Positions 1-11,508 of a stretch of DNA of 64,000 bases are shown in pieces. The position numbers were made by a program, and so were the translations under genes. Under the pieces are notes generated by a model, which was not told the DNA's origin, ran no database searches, and was given only the letters and a program-made list of their open reading frames with translations. The DNA lies in contig NW_002060954.1 of assembly GCF_000150275.1 (NCBI RefSeq), positions 124,287 to 188,286 on the forward strand. Reading direction: 5' to 3'. The stretch is from Trichoplax adhaerens (lineage: Eukaryota > Placozoa > Uniplacotomia > Trichoplacea > Trichoplacidae). Within the stretch, counting starts at the first letter, position 1; each line of letters starts with the position of its first letter.

Positions 1-161
1 ACAGTACTGTACTGTACAGTACTGTAAATGCGGCCTCCAGCGTACAAGCAACATGAAAGTAGCTAAAATTAATTGTAATCGTAAGGGAAAATTAACCATA
101 TGCCCCTATAATCGTAATTATCTATGCTATATAATGTAACTAGACTAGATAGTGCCAGCAT

Positions 162-235
162 AAAACATCTTCAATAGCATATATGTTATATGTGTATATA
201 CGCCCTGGTACACTGGTAAATAAATAATTAATATA
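162..235. repeat. dispersed repeat, copy 1 (second copy at 6900-6963)
   Basis: Both copies begin with acatcttcaat, continue through a tat-rich stretch into gtatatacgccctggtacac here and gtatacgcccgggtacac at 6923-6941, and end in an AT-rich tail with taataaata or taaataatta. The match is interrupted and imperfect, as expected of an old transposed sequence. There is no coding capacity. The family is unknown. Confidence 0.6.
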
Positions 236-381
236 TAATAATACCGTACTGTATAACGCAAAAAAGTAAGCGATTTGCGCTAGTGAATAATGTCTTGCTG
301 GTTAAAGTGATTGAAGATTGGTGATGGATGTTACGAAGATATCGTTAGAATTACAGTACAGTACTGTCCGTAGTACATTTA

Positions 382-416
382 TCTGAAGTATCATGAATGG
401 GGAAATTCTATTACTG
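382..416. repeat. dispersed repeat, copy 1 (second copy at 61396-61425)
   Basis: The sequence tgaagtatcatgaatgggga and the following aattctattac closely match cgaagtatcacgaacggaat followed by attctactaac at about 61396-61425. Both copies sit near ACTGTA-type palindromic blocks, so they may belong to one larger, degenerate element. Confidence 0.5.
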
Positions 417-3400
417 TACTCTAGTTAGAATTCATCGAGGACTCTTTCTCAGCCTAATAAAAATACTACTGTATATCCACATACTGTACGAGTGTGCTAG
501 TATTTTCAGTAATAATTATATAATTCAGGTAATTTATTCATTGTTGCTGTTAGATACTTCCAGATCTAGCTGATACTCTGTTAATTTACTGCACTGACTT
601 ATAAAAATAACAATTTGATTTGTGTTAGCTATCCAGCAGTATAAACCGGTTTAATTAACGAATACGGTATGTACGCATATTCGAAAAAATAGCTAGCTTT
701 CTATATCATGATTACATAGCTTTAGTTAAATGCTTTAAAATTACCAGTTAAATCAGATAGCTGATAATACTCCAGGTTTATCCTCAGAAGAACTTTGAGT
801 CTGTGACCCGAATATAATTATCGTGATTTGCTTGATTGATCGTCTAATCAGTTTTAATTCACTTTGTAGTAATTACGGCACAGAAAGACATAATTCCACA
901 TATGCATTCATCGATACAAAATAATATTGTTTTGCTAAAGTTTTTACGTACGTACGGTAAAATCATTACTACAAGCGACTTCATAGCTTATCTTCCTGAT
1001 CAATTTGGCTGAATTAGCTCATTTAGTTACTCAATTATGTTTTAATAAGCAAGAGATAGTCACGCTTAATCGACCCAGATTGTGTCTAAAACGAGGAACG
1101 ATGAAAGAATACAATATATAGAAGAGTAAATAAGCGTTGTAGCGCTTTATTAGTCAAGATCATGTTAGATAGATGTAGTAGAGTTGAGTCATTTAATTTT
1201 CTTCAGAGAAGTAGGGCATAGAGCCAATGATGTCAGGTTATCTGTTTTAAATTATACGAATACGCTATGAGTTAATTTTAGGTCACAATAAGCTTATTTA
1301 AGGCCATACATTCAAGCATGCTCTTTTTGCTTCTATTACAGTTCTGAGTTCTGTACTCCTATGTACGCGTCTTTTGCGTACTGATAGTTATAATTATTGA
1401 ATACGGTTAACTTTCGATAGTTATCATTTCTCCCATGTACACATCGTACGTATGAATACGTGCAAGATGTACAGTATGGTAAACGTTAACTTCTTTAACC
1501 ACCATATTCGTATATCTAAAATCCGTGCTACCGTATTTGATATCGTGATAATTTTATAGTATACACGTATATCTACTATTTTTTCGCTTTATGTGAGTTA
1601 CAGCATAACCCTTTCTTTAAATATGAAAATGAAACCGTAATATCGATGCTGCAGAGTTTATACGCACGCCGTTGTTTGAGGAAATTTGATTAATAAATTA
1701 CAAATATATGAATTATATATTAGTCACTTCTTTTGCGGTCCCATCCTGCATTTCGGTAACCCTCAATCACCGACAGGTGATAAAAATAAATCAAGACGAA
1801 ACCAAATTAAGCCGTTAAAGGACAATAGATTGTAAATATTTTTAATGCCGAGATTAAGTTAATAAGCTGAAATAACGGTGCACTATAAACAATACGTGTA
1901 TTATAATTAAGACTTCTATTATTTTTGAGACATTCGAATATTAAAAAATATCCGGTCGCTTTATGCGGTTGTTTTAGTCGGCCAAGCTTTATCTCACACG
2001 ATTGCACTGTAATGCCGTAGCGTCGTACCTGGTATTTAGTTTCTAACTCTTATAAACCTCACGTAACTGAGTTTACAAGACGATTAGCTGTTAATTTCGT
2101 GATAGACTAATTTCCTCCATACAACGTCATGACCAATCATTAGTCTGTATTGGTTATGCCTAATCTAATATAATTTTTATGAAGAGCTAGCTATTTTCAC
2201 ACACATTCAACACCACAGTTAATTGATTAATCATACCACAGAAGATGAATATCACAACGAAGATACGCGTATAATGATAATATTATATTGTGCTATACAA
2301 CCTGTCGACATTAAAATAGCGATGGAATACGTAGAACTAAACAAAGTTTATAATTTTTTGATAGCATCAATCATTCCTTATAATTACAATATTGAAAGCA
2401 TAATAGAATAGATTACAAGTGTCGCTGTAATATATCTATTCAAAGAGCTGTTTTCTTCGAGAGATAAATTTCTTATTATTTAAGTATCCAGTTAAGGTAT
2501 ACGATATTTAATGTGCCTTTCCTGCTTTTCGGCGAAGATAAAGCAAGAATTACTTGTAAATTAATTAATTACTAATTAGTAACGAAACCTTTCAATTTTA
2601 ATTCATAAAGAAACTAAAATTTTAAGAGTGATTTAAAGGTAAATGTACATTGTACAGTAGTTATGCTCACCAAAGTATAGGCAAATACGGCATTTCGCAA
2701 AATTTGAATTTCGATTTATAGAATGAAGAATTTTAATTTTATCATATGTAAGAATATATAATTCTATAAATCAAAATTACGGTTCTAAGCGCCAGCTGCT
2801 AATAGGAATTGCACATGAAAATGTCAAAGTTAAAACATGGATATTAATTTGATTAATAATATATATCATAATTAATTAGCAAATAGATTAATATTACAGT
2901 ACAGCGACTCTAATTGTCGTATCACTCAACTGATTTATATTTATATATATTATCATTCTACAGTATCAAACAATTACAGAATATTTACAAAGTCAAAATC
3001 CTCAACTATGATGATTACGCGTTTTGTTATAATAATTGCAATCCATCCATTATTTACATTGTACATAAATTGGCGAAAATGTCATACGAGTAGATGCCGA
3101 TATCCCAAAATATTAAAAATTGTTTACAATATAGAGATTTAAGCTATCTAACGTTGTCGATCGTGCACATTGTGTCACAGTTTTAGAATTGCTATTGTTA
3201 AGATGCTAGAATCACTGTAGTGTTTTATTTTACTTGCCGTACACAGAAAATTATCTTGATATTCTGATTGCTTTTAGTAGTAATCTTACGGAGATTGTGG
3301 TAGAGTATGCAGGTCAAATAATTATAATATAATTGAAAGATCGCCTGATGTCAGCAAAAGGTATATAACCCAGTATAAATTAGAATATGTTTGTTCATTT

Positions 3401-5178
3401 ATACGTAATGCATCATTAACACAATCGAGGTCCAAATCACCTGCCGTCACGAATAATGTAACAAACCAAGTATACAACAGAAACTTTAACTTTTGTCTGT
3501 AAGTGGATACGTATGCAAACATACAGAAACAGCAGTAACATGGTCAGAATGAATAGAAATATGGTGACTAAACAGTATCGCAGATTCGGTTATTTTTATT
3601 AACTGTAAATATAATAATTTTATCTAGAATGAATTTCTTCAAGATTCTATTGAATCTTGGAATCGAGGTAAGCCCATGTATTACGGTAACAAAATATAGC
3701 ATATAGTAGCACTGCAGGGTAAAACTTGCAAACTAGGAATGCACTAATTGAAGTCGTGGTTTACTACAGCATATGTATGCTAATTTAATGGAAAATTAAT
3801 AAATGCGAGTGCACTAAAGTCCTAAAGACGTACATGTAAAGCTTTGCAAGTTTGTTTTCAACACTGTACGATACGGCACATTAGATCATCCGGAAATGCC
3901 GGCAGTAATAAATTATGTCGCAGTACAGTATAAAACGATCTGAATAAGGTGTTCTACATTTGATAGTGATTTATACTACTATAATGACGGTAATTAATGT
4001 TAGTTTTGGCAGATCTGATAGATAAGTAGGACTACTATACCTTCCAATGCAATGTACTACAGCTTAAGGCTATCTGATAATAATTGCCTACAATAAAATA
4101 CAAACTTATGCAGTAGACATACGGTAGACAGTATTTAGTTGCACGTCAATGCAACTTGGCACCTTTACTTACTATCTAGCAGAATTATTATATTGCTGTA
4201 CGTAGGATTAAGATTACGAAAATATACGTATAGGCGTCTTTACAAAACGGCAAGATTGACTACATTATCTAATCCTCGGCTTGAAGTACACCACTAAAAC
4301 TTAACAACAGTTACCGGTGGATATCGGCAGTTTTAGCGACTTAGCAACAATATGAGTCTTCATGTAATAAAATTATGGTACTTGTATAAAGTACGAGTAT
4401 AAATGACACGAGCCTATAGTATTGTAATTAAGGACTGTTATTAGTTACTAAATATAAGATTTTTGACAGAAAGATTTTTAGTATAATTAAATGATCCTGA
4501 ATTATTAAGTGACATTATGTTTATTTACCCAGCTTTAAGTCTTCATTTCTTAAATAATTTTAACATAGATTTTTGTATGATTAAGATCTAAAAGAGACAA
4601 AATATTTGAGTATCGCATAATTCGTATTTATTTACGAATTATTATTAAATAAATAATTTATTAACCATATTTTAATCACCTGCTTCCAGTGTAAATTAAA
4701 TTCTATGTTCTACTCAGTTTTTTTGCTTCCTTACCTGTAATACATGGCATCTGTCTCAGTTCCCACAGAATATGAAAATGCCTGATTACCTACAGCATTT
4801 ACAAGAGCACCTTTGGTAATAGTGGTTTGTTAATATCGGATTTATCAATTTATATATGATATGTACACACTGTACACATTACGTGGACAAACTCTTAAAA
4901 CATCTGTATGGACTGTTATTCTAACATTGCTTATAAATAGCTCACTAATGTTGATACTTAATCAGCATACGATTTAATGTTAAGTATTGATGACTGCCAA
5001 GAATTCGTATGAGTAGGTCTCAGTCCCCATCGTGACGCATTGTTAGCCGCTATTACAGATTTAGTAAATCACAGATAACTCGAAGTAATGCCTCACTCAG
5101 GTATGGTCATTTTGAGATAATAATTTCTTCTTTGGATTAGGTATAACGCAGATAGATCTTTATGGTCGAAGCCTTTTG

Positions 5179-6530
5179 ATGTACGCAAGTTATGCGGAAT
5201 ATAGAGGTGAAAACTACAAACGAACTATCCTAACTGATATTACTAATTTTACAGGCCAAGGTGGAGTGAATCAACTCGGTGGTGTATTCATAAACGGCCG
5301 TCCATTGCCTAACTATATTCGTAGTAGAATAGTTGATTTAGCAAAAAACGGCGTAAGACCGTGTGATATATCTCGTAGGCTTTTGGTTTCTCACGGATGC
5401 GTAAGCAAAATATTAGGACGTTATTATGAAACAGGATCAGTTCGCCCTGGTACAATTGGAGGAAGTAAACCTAAAGTAGCAACACCGACAGTGGTAGCAA
5501 AGATAGAACAGTTTAAGCATGAGAACCCAAGCATATTTGCCTGGGAAATCAGAGAAAAGCTAATAAACGAAAAAGTGTGCAAAGATGAAACAGTTCCAAG
5601 TGTGAGTTCTATTAACAGGGTATTGCGACATCGAGCCATTGAAAAGGCTGCAGCTTCAGGTCTTGCTTTATACAGGGGTCAATCAGTTCATCCTTACCAT
5701 CATACATACTGGAGAATACCAAATATCGCTACGTCGCAGAATAAGTATTACCGCTCAGATACAAACTACGCGTCTACAGAAAGTACTAAAAGTATGCCTT
5801 ATTAATTGATAAGTTAATACCTATACTACCTATTAGTGTAGATAATGATAGTGCGATATAATCACTTTAACTGAGGGTATTTAATTTCTTAGAAACCGCC
5901 CTTAAAGCTAATGAAACAAACAAACCTCGCCGTAATAGAACTACATTCACTGGTAAGCAATTAGAAGAATTAGAAAAGGCATTTCAGATAAATCAATATC
6001 CCGAGGTGAATTCTAGAGAGGATTTAGCAAAACAAGTAGCCTTATCCGAAGCTCGCGTACAGGTATTGCTATTATGATGGAAATTTAACATTAGTAACTA
6101 GCGCCTTGACCTACTTAGCTTAATTTTACCTACTTTCTAACAATAGGTCTGGTTTTCGAATCGTCGTGCGAAATGGCGACGAGCTCAAAGGCTTCATGAA
6201 TTACAATATTATTCTCATCAACAACTGCTATCCAGTTCATCCTATTCGGCAACTTCATGCTCTATGCCAGTTAGCCTGAGCCAAAGTTCTACCGGATGTC
6301 TAGAACCAAGAAAACATTCACTAACACATAATAACTGTATTAAGTACACACCAAGTTTTCCCAGTATGGCATATGCGAATACTACGTCATCTGTAATACC
6401 AAATTTCTTACCAGTGGTTACGCAAATCAGAAACAACTTTCAAGCTAACAATTTATTACGTTGCGAACCGTCAGCATTTATCAGTACTTACAGCGATTCC
6501 TGTGTGCGTATTTTAAAGGATAAGTCTTGA
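5179..6530 (+). CDS. Pax: Pax transcription factor: paired domain plus complete homeodomain
   Basis: Rebuilt from three exons, 5179-5791, 5893-6062 and 6147-6530, giving about 388 aa. The first donor could instead lie after 5782; both choices are in phase. The paired domain (about residues 26-152) starts at [10 protein letters not shown] and includes [20 protein letters not shown] and [12 protein letters not shown]. Its SHGC helix resembles Pax2/5/8 and PaxB rather than the SNGC of Pax6. The homeodomain runs from [16 protein letters not shown] to [12 protein letters not shown], with the serine at position 50 typical of Pax. The second intron falls between homeodomain residues 46 and 47, a known position in paired-class genes. 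The product is expected to be a nuclear, sequence-specific DNA-binding regulator. I see no octapeptide between the two domains. The C-terminal tail is rich in Ser, Thr and Asn. The ATG at 5179 is the first in frame, but an upstream exon cannot be excluded. Subfamily assignment is inference. Confidence 0.93.
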
Positions 6531-8561
6531 ACTATCTAGGAATAGCGCATTGTCAGTAGATCCATTAATAATTGCGTCTAAATTATTTATCAGTGGAATG
6601 ATAACGACCAAACGTATTTGTTTCGGTTGTATAAATTACAATGCATTATAATTACAGCTAAGAAATGAATTCATTAAATCTGAGAAGTTACACTATTTTA
6701 ATGTTAGGAAGTAACTCCGCAATGCACATGGCTCATAGCCATAGATGCTTTAATCGTACAATACAGTAAAAAGATTTTGTGTTTGTGCACATTACAGTAC
6801 ATACTCAGTCCAATATATGAGCAAAATAAAGAAAGGAAAGATTAGTAAAAAGTACAAGTAAAATACGCGAGTACAGTATAATACGAGCGATGAGTGTACT
6901 AGACATCTTCAATGAGCGTATCCGTATACGCCCGGGTACACTAGTATAAATTAATAAATATAGCCATTTACAATGTACGAGTATTTAGGCAATTTCCGCA
7001 TATTCAGCATGAGCGAAATACTGTATCCGATAATGTTAATGCCCAATCCATAGTGCAATAAGAAACGCAGTTAATACTATAATTAACGTCATGCTAGCAT
7101 TCGCGAAGACCTCTAAATAAATAGAAAATAAAAACTTTACGCGATACGAATAGCATGTTTAAACTACAGCTATTGATTGAATTATGTAAGAAGCAAGCTT
7201 GTAATGAATTATTATAAAGTACTATGTAACTAGAAACTGTACAGTGTACACTCTCCATTGTAAACTAAATTATGCAAGATAATCATTTGAATTATGCACT
7301 ACATCGGCATCTAGAAATAACACTTCATTCAAATTACTGTACTTAAATAAAATAATTTGAAACAAACGTAATTTACCTCTTTTACTATTTCGATTATGCA
7401 ATATGCTCAGATGATTGTGTAACAGCTAAACTGGAGCAATTTGGCTCATAAGTACCGGATATAATCATACGCTCTCTAAGAGTATACAACTTCGTAAATA
7501 TAACATATATTTATAATCTTGAACGAAATTAATAGACTACATACTGAATAATTTTACAAGTTCTGAATTAGTGAATTTCGGTGCATGAAAATATATTGTA
7601 AATAGTCACCTGGAAGTATTAATCACTAGTAGGATATAAAGGAAAGCAAGACGATTAAATGTATCAGTTCCTTAACACGAAAACTTTATTTGCAGTTAAT
7701 AAAACTTTTTAAGATTGAAGGTGTCTATTAATGTTAGTAGTGCTCTGCATATTCGTGCAATACATATTTATAAATAAATATATATGTATATGCAGTATAG
7801 TAGTGTACACTGTACAATATTGCCCCTAACAACGATGTATGAGCAATTCGGGATCCAAAAAATTTAGTTTTATACTCGGACAGGTATGATAAATTCGGCA
7901 TGCATGACGTTATCGTACTATGCCTTTTAAAATAGAATTTTATTTACTGCTCAATGGCGAGTTGGTGTTGTGCATCATATGCTTGTTTAGTTTATTTTCC
8001 TGATATTGAGGCAAAGATGTTCATATAACAAAGTACTGTATAATTGAGCGTAACTTGTCTCACTCTAGTCACCTTATAATAAGATTAACATATTCTCATA
8101 GATAAATTAAGGTTAAAAAGTCGATAGAGGGGTGCACTTTACCGTCGGACAGCTGAATAGCAGTGCTTTAAAAAAGTTCAATACCATGCAAAACGTGCAG
8201 TACCTAAGGTACGGTGATCGAATCAGACTTTAAAAGGGATCTATACTGCACATTAGTGTACAGTACGTCACAGTACGTGGCGCGTATTTCAGTCCGTCAA
8301 AAACAAATGGCCGAATTTAGAATATCTGTTGGACGTTGCGTTGCATAAATTTTGCGCTAGTATTTAAAGTGTGTAATTTGACAAAATTTTTAAATATTAT
8401 CGGTGCATAATAGTTGACATCTCAGTTGAGAGGAGAGGGGGTAAGCAATGATTCAAACAACTTTTGCTATTCTCGTATAGTCTACTGTGCTGTACTTACA
8501 TCAGACTACTTTCAATAAAGTAGCGTGTCCGAAAGAATCCTAAGATTTTATGTTTACTAGC
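6531..8561. other. intergenic, Pax to Helitron remnant
   Basis: No supported gene. It contains the second copy of a dispersed repeat (6900-6963, see 162-235) and scattered single ACTGTAC motifs. The rest is AT-rich with frequent stops in all frames. Confidence 0.5.
6900..6963. repeat. dispersed repeat, copy 2 (first copy at 162-235)
   Basis: Shares acatcttcaat, gtatacgccc, gggtacact and an AT-rich tail with the copy at 162-235. No terminal repeat or coding sequence is visible. Confidence 0.55.
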
Positions 8562-9577
8562 TCATTTCGTTCCTAAACTCATTCTCGGTATTAGCAAAAT
8601 CGAACCAGCTCTCTCACCTCCAATCAGGCTAGCCATTAATAGATGATCAGTAATAGATAGTAAAATGTAGTGACTACTATTACAATGACCATTTTTTAGA
8701 TCAATATTACGTAACAGCATGATTGGACAATTAACTTTCAAAAATATGTCCTGAGGCGGTAATCCTGGTATACGTTGTATAACTTCATTATTCATTTCGT
8801 ATACGCCATTATTTAGTACAGTAAGTATCGCACGATGAGCAAACCAAGATCGATCATTACAATTTCATTCTATGTCACTATACACATGATTTATCAAATT
8901 TTACCGTGTATTACAACAATTTTCGTCAGGTAACTCGATCATGGAATCGCTATTACTTCTTCCAAGATACGGAGTAAGTCCTTCGCCAACTGGCAATAAC
9001 CAATTAGCATTATCTAACATTGTACTTAATCATAGTCTCTTTCCTCATGTTTATTCTGGCGAGATCCTCGCTGCACTCGAAGTCTAATTTGTTCTTCCTG
9101 ATCACAAAAACATGTCTGAATACGCGCTGATTCAGCATCGTCGGCATTTCAAGCAGGACCCAAAATGCGATAGATTAATCCTTGAATTCTATAAGTACTC
9201 GCCCCACCAGCTATATTAACATCATTAGCTTTCATGCTGGCCATGCATAAGCCACAATTAAATTTTCGTATATTAGCACGGAAATATTTTGAGACGGTAT
9301 CCATATCTGTTAGCAATCTACGAAGTTCATCTAGAGGATCAGGCACTTCTTGAATCGCTATCTTTCCTGATAAGCAACATAAATCAAATTTTGGTTGATT
9401 TAAAGCGCCACCAAAGCGCTCTTCGATCGACATTAGAGCTTTACAATATCTACATTGCTTATTCATAAACCCACAACTATGCTTGTTGGTACAAATCCCA
9501 AACTCTTCTATAGTATCATTATTGTATAGGCGGGCACAACAATACATAGATCCATTCCATTGCTGAATCGACGACAT
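8562..9577 (-). mobile_element. decayed Helitron remnant (helitron-like N domain plus end of PIF1-type helicase)
   Basis: Reading leftward from an ATG at 9575-9577, a 142-codon frame carries signatures of the N-terminal domain of Helitron helicases: a Cys-rich start (HSCGFMNKQCRYCKALMSIEER), KFDLCCLSGKI, DPLDELRRLLT and STYRIQGLIYRILGP. After several frame breaks (about 8800-9148) come short fragments resembling the region before the last helicase motifs (NANWLLPVGEGLTP). A second frame to 8562 holds IQRIPGLPPQDIFLKVNCP, IMLLRNIDLKNG and a final LIPRMSL, which is PIF1-like. The Rep (HUH) nuclease and the Walker motifs of the helicase are absent, so an internal deletion joined the two ends. 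The element cannot be autonomous. No Helitron termini were recognised. The quoted motifs are seen directly; the family call rests on established knowledge. Confidence 0.85.
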
Positions 9578-11508
9578 ATTCGTTTCTTACAGGTAAACTT
9601 TAGTCACTACTATCCGTAAAATATAGTTTATAACTTTTCTATTACAGCAGCAGTAATAATTAATCAACTTCAGATAGAAAAGAAAAAATGCTCTACAGTA
9701 CAGTATATAGCACCTTTTCTGCAGTAAACAATTTTTTTGCCATAGAAAGCATGAATCAATACATCAGTGCACAGTATCATATATAACTGCTGTTTAGCAC
9801 CTCTTATACGGTAAACGCTTTAAGGTAGTGATCATCGATGTGAAGCAGCAGAGTACTTGAAGCTGTAACTTAGCCCATAAGTGAAGTAAACGCAGGAATG
9901 CTATAAAGGCGAATCGGGGCGCTTGGGATGGAAAGGCGGATGACGTCTCACGTAGAAGCGCAAGTACTGTACCATTTCGTATACTGTACTACTGTTTCTT
10001 AATCTTACAATATCAACAGCAGCAAGTTAAAAGAACCCGAGTGGAGTTTCATACTGTTTCTGTATCTTATAATGCTAACAACTGCTATAAGCCCCGCTTC
10101 TATTATACTGTACTGTACTGTATAACGAAGGAAGGATAGCATTTCCTTGCTTGTTGATCCTGTAGAGTTATGTTTGCTAATATTGACTCCGGTAGTGTTC
10201 TATTAATAATAATAGCGAAGTTTCCTTTCATTTATGTAACTTTCGAATTTGTGCTAAGAACACCTTAATAAACCGTATTTGGTTACACATGCACATACAA
10301 AGTACTGCATGGCATAAACTGTATCACCAAAAATAGAGGTTAACAACACTGTACTGTAATATAAATTTAAAGAGTCCTTAGGTAGAGAAATATGAGAAAT
10401 GACTCATTTTTATAACCGCGACACTTATTCCCACTAGTCTTTGATGAATGTGAGGTTACAATTGCGTAACGTATATACGCAAAGAGTACAGCGCTACACC
10501 ATACATCTCGGTATATATCTACCCTATACAGTACAGTAAAGCCGTACTTGCAGAACCTTAATTATTTTAATAATTTGATATTGTCAGCATAGGCTAGAAG
10601 GTATGAATGGTCTCTGGATAGCTATCTATGTTACTTCTTTGTTGCTACAGTATTACGTAGAGAATTAAGCTATTTGACCAGATACCTTAGAAGTATATTT
10701 ATTGTATATCCGACACAATGCATTGCGAAATTTGAAACAATGAATAGAGTCAATTAATTAATTATATTCAGTCTTGCATAATTTATTAACTTTGAAATTA
10801 GATATTAAACCGAATTGTGCTAATAAACACTTCTCAAAGAGGTTTCAAAACAATGAATTTTCTACCAATCATATAAGATTTCGAATAGCTATTGTGTGTT
10901 TTTGTCTGACATGCAAGGGCATTTGTACTGCAGTTACATGCATAAATACAGTATTGTATATATGCAGTACATCTAATGTATTGCATACTATACAAATATA
11001 CGAAGTATAACAGTGTATTTGTAGATACCGTACATATGGGAATCTACAGTACATTAATAAAAATTTGATCAGTACGCATAGATTATTACTGCTTATGCTT
11101 AGAATTCAAATTCAAAAGTAAATAATGTTTTAGAATGAAGTTAAGAACACAATAGTATATTTTCGCTTTACAATGAACCTACGCGTACAGTATATAGATT
11201 GGTAAATCGTAAATTAGTATCTCGTAGGTACAGTACCTTTAATTTAAGTAAAGTATGCTGTATGTATGAGTAGATACAAGGTATTCTGTATCGTTACTAT
11301 CACGTTTTCGTAACTATAATAGTATATGACTACGTGAATATATCTAGAGTACTTCCAGAATCATATTACCGTATATCTCCCTTCGTGAATTTCTGGTTTG
11401 ATAAAATTACAATCACATAACAGAAATTTCGAAATGTCCTAGTTTTATCAGAATTTTGGATAACCAACTGGAAAAGTAGGCAAAAGTGAATTAAACGAGA
11501 TAAACACA
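9578..11508. other. intergenic, Helitron remnant to kinase gene
   Basis: No supported gene. A short less AT-rich patch at about 9880-9960 includes gatgacgtctcacg, a CRE-like TGACGTC core, but no transcript is evident beside it. ACTGTAC-type blocks occur near 9965-9990, 10110-10125 and 10525-10540. Open frames near 10774-11010 have no recognisable motif. Confidence 0.45.

Larger units (their letters stand above)
1..5178. other. gene-poor AT-rich region upstream of the Pax gene
   Basis: I find no convincing coding exon here; the short open frames have no recognisable motif. Position 1-27 is a perfect-looking ACAGT/ACTGT palindromic block. Positions 162-235 and 382-416 hold copies of short dispersed repeats that recur at about 6900-6963 and 61396-61425. 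The stretch next to the Pax gene could contain its upstream exon or regulatory DNA, but nothing specific is recognisable. Confidence 0.5.

Noticed and set aside
9900-9960. CRE-like TGACGTC core in a less AT-rich patch
   Set aside because: No transcription unit begins near it, so a regulatory call would rest on a short chance match.
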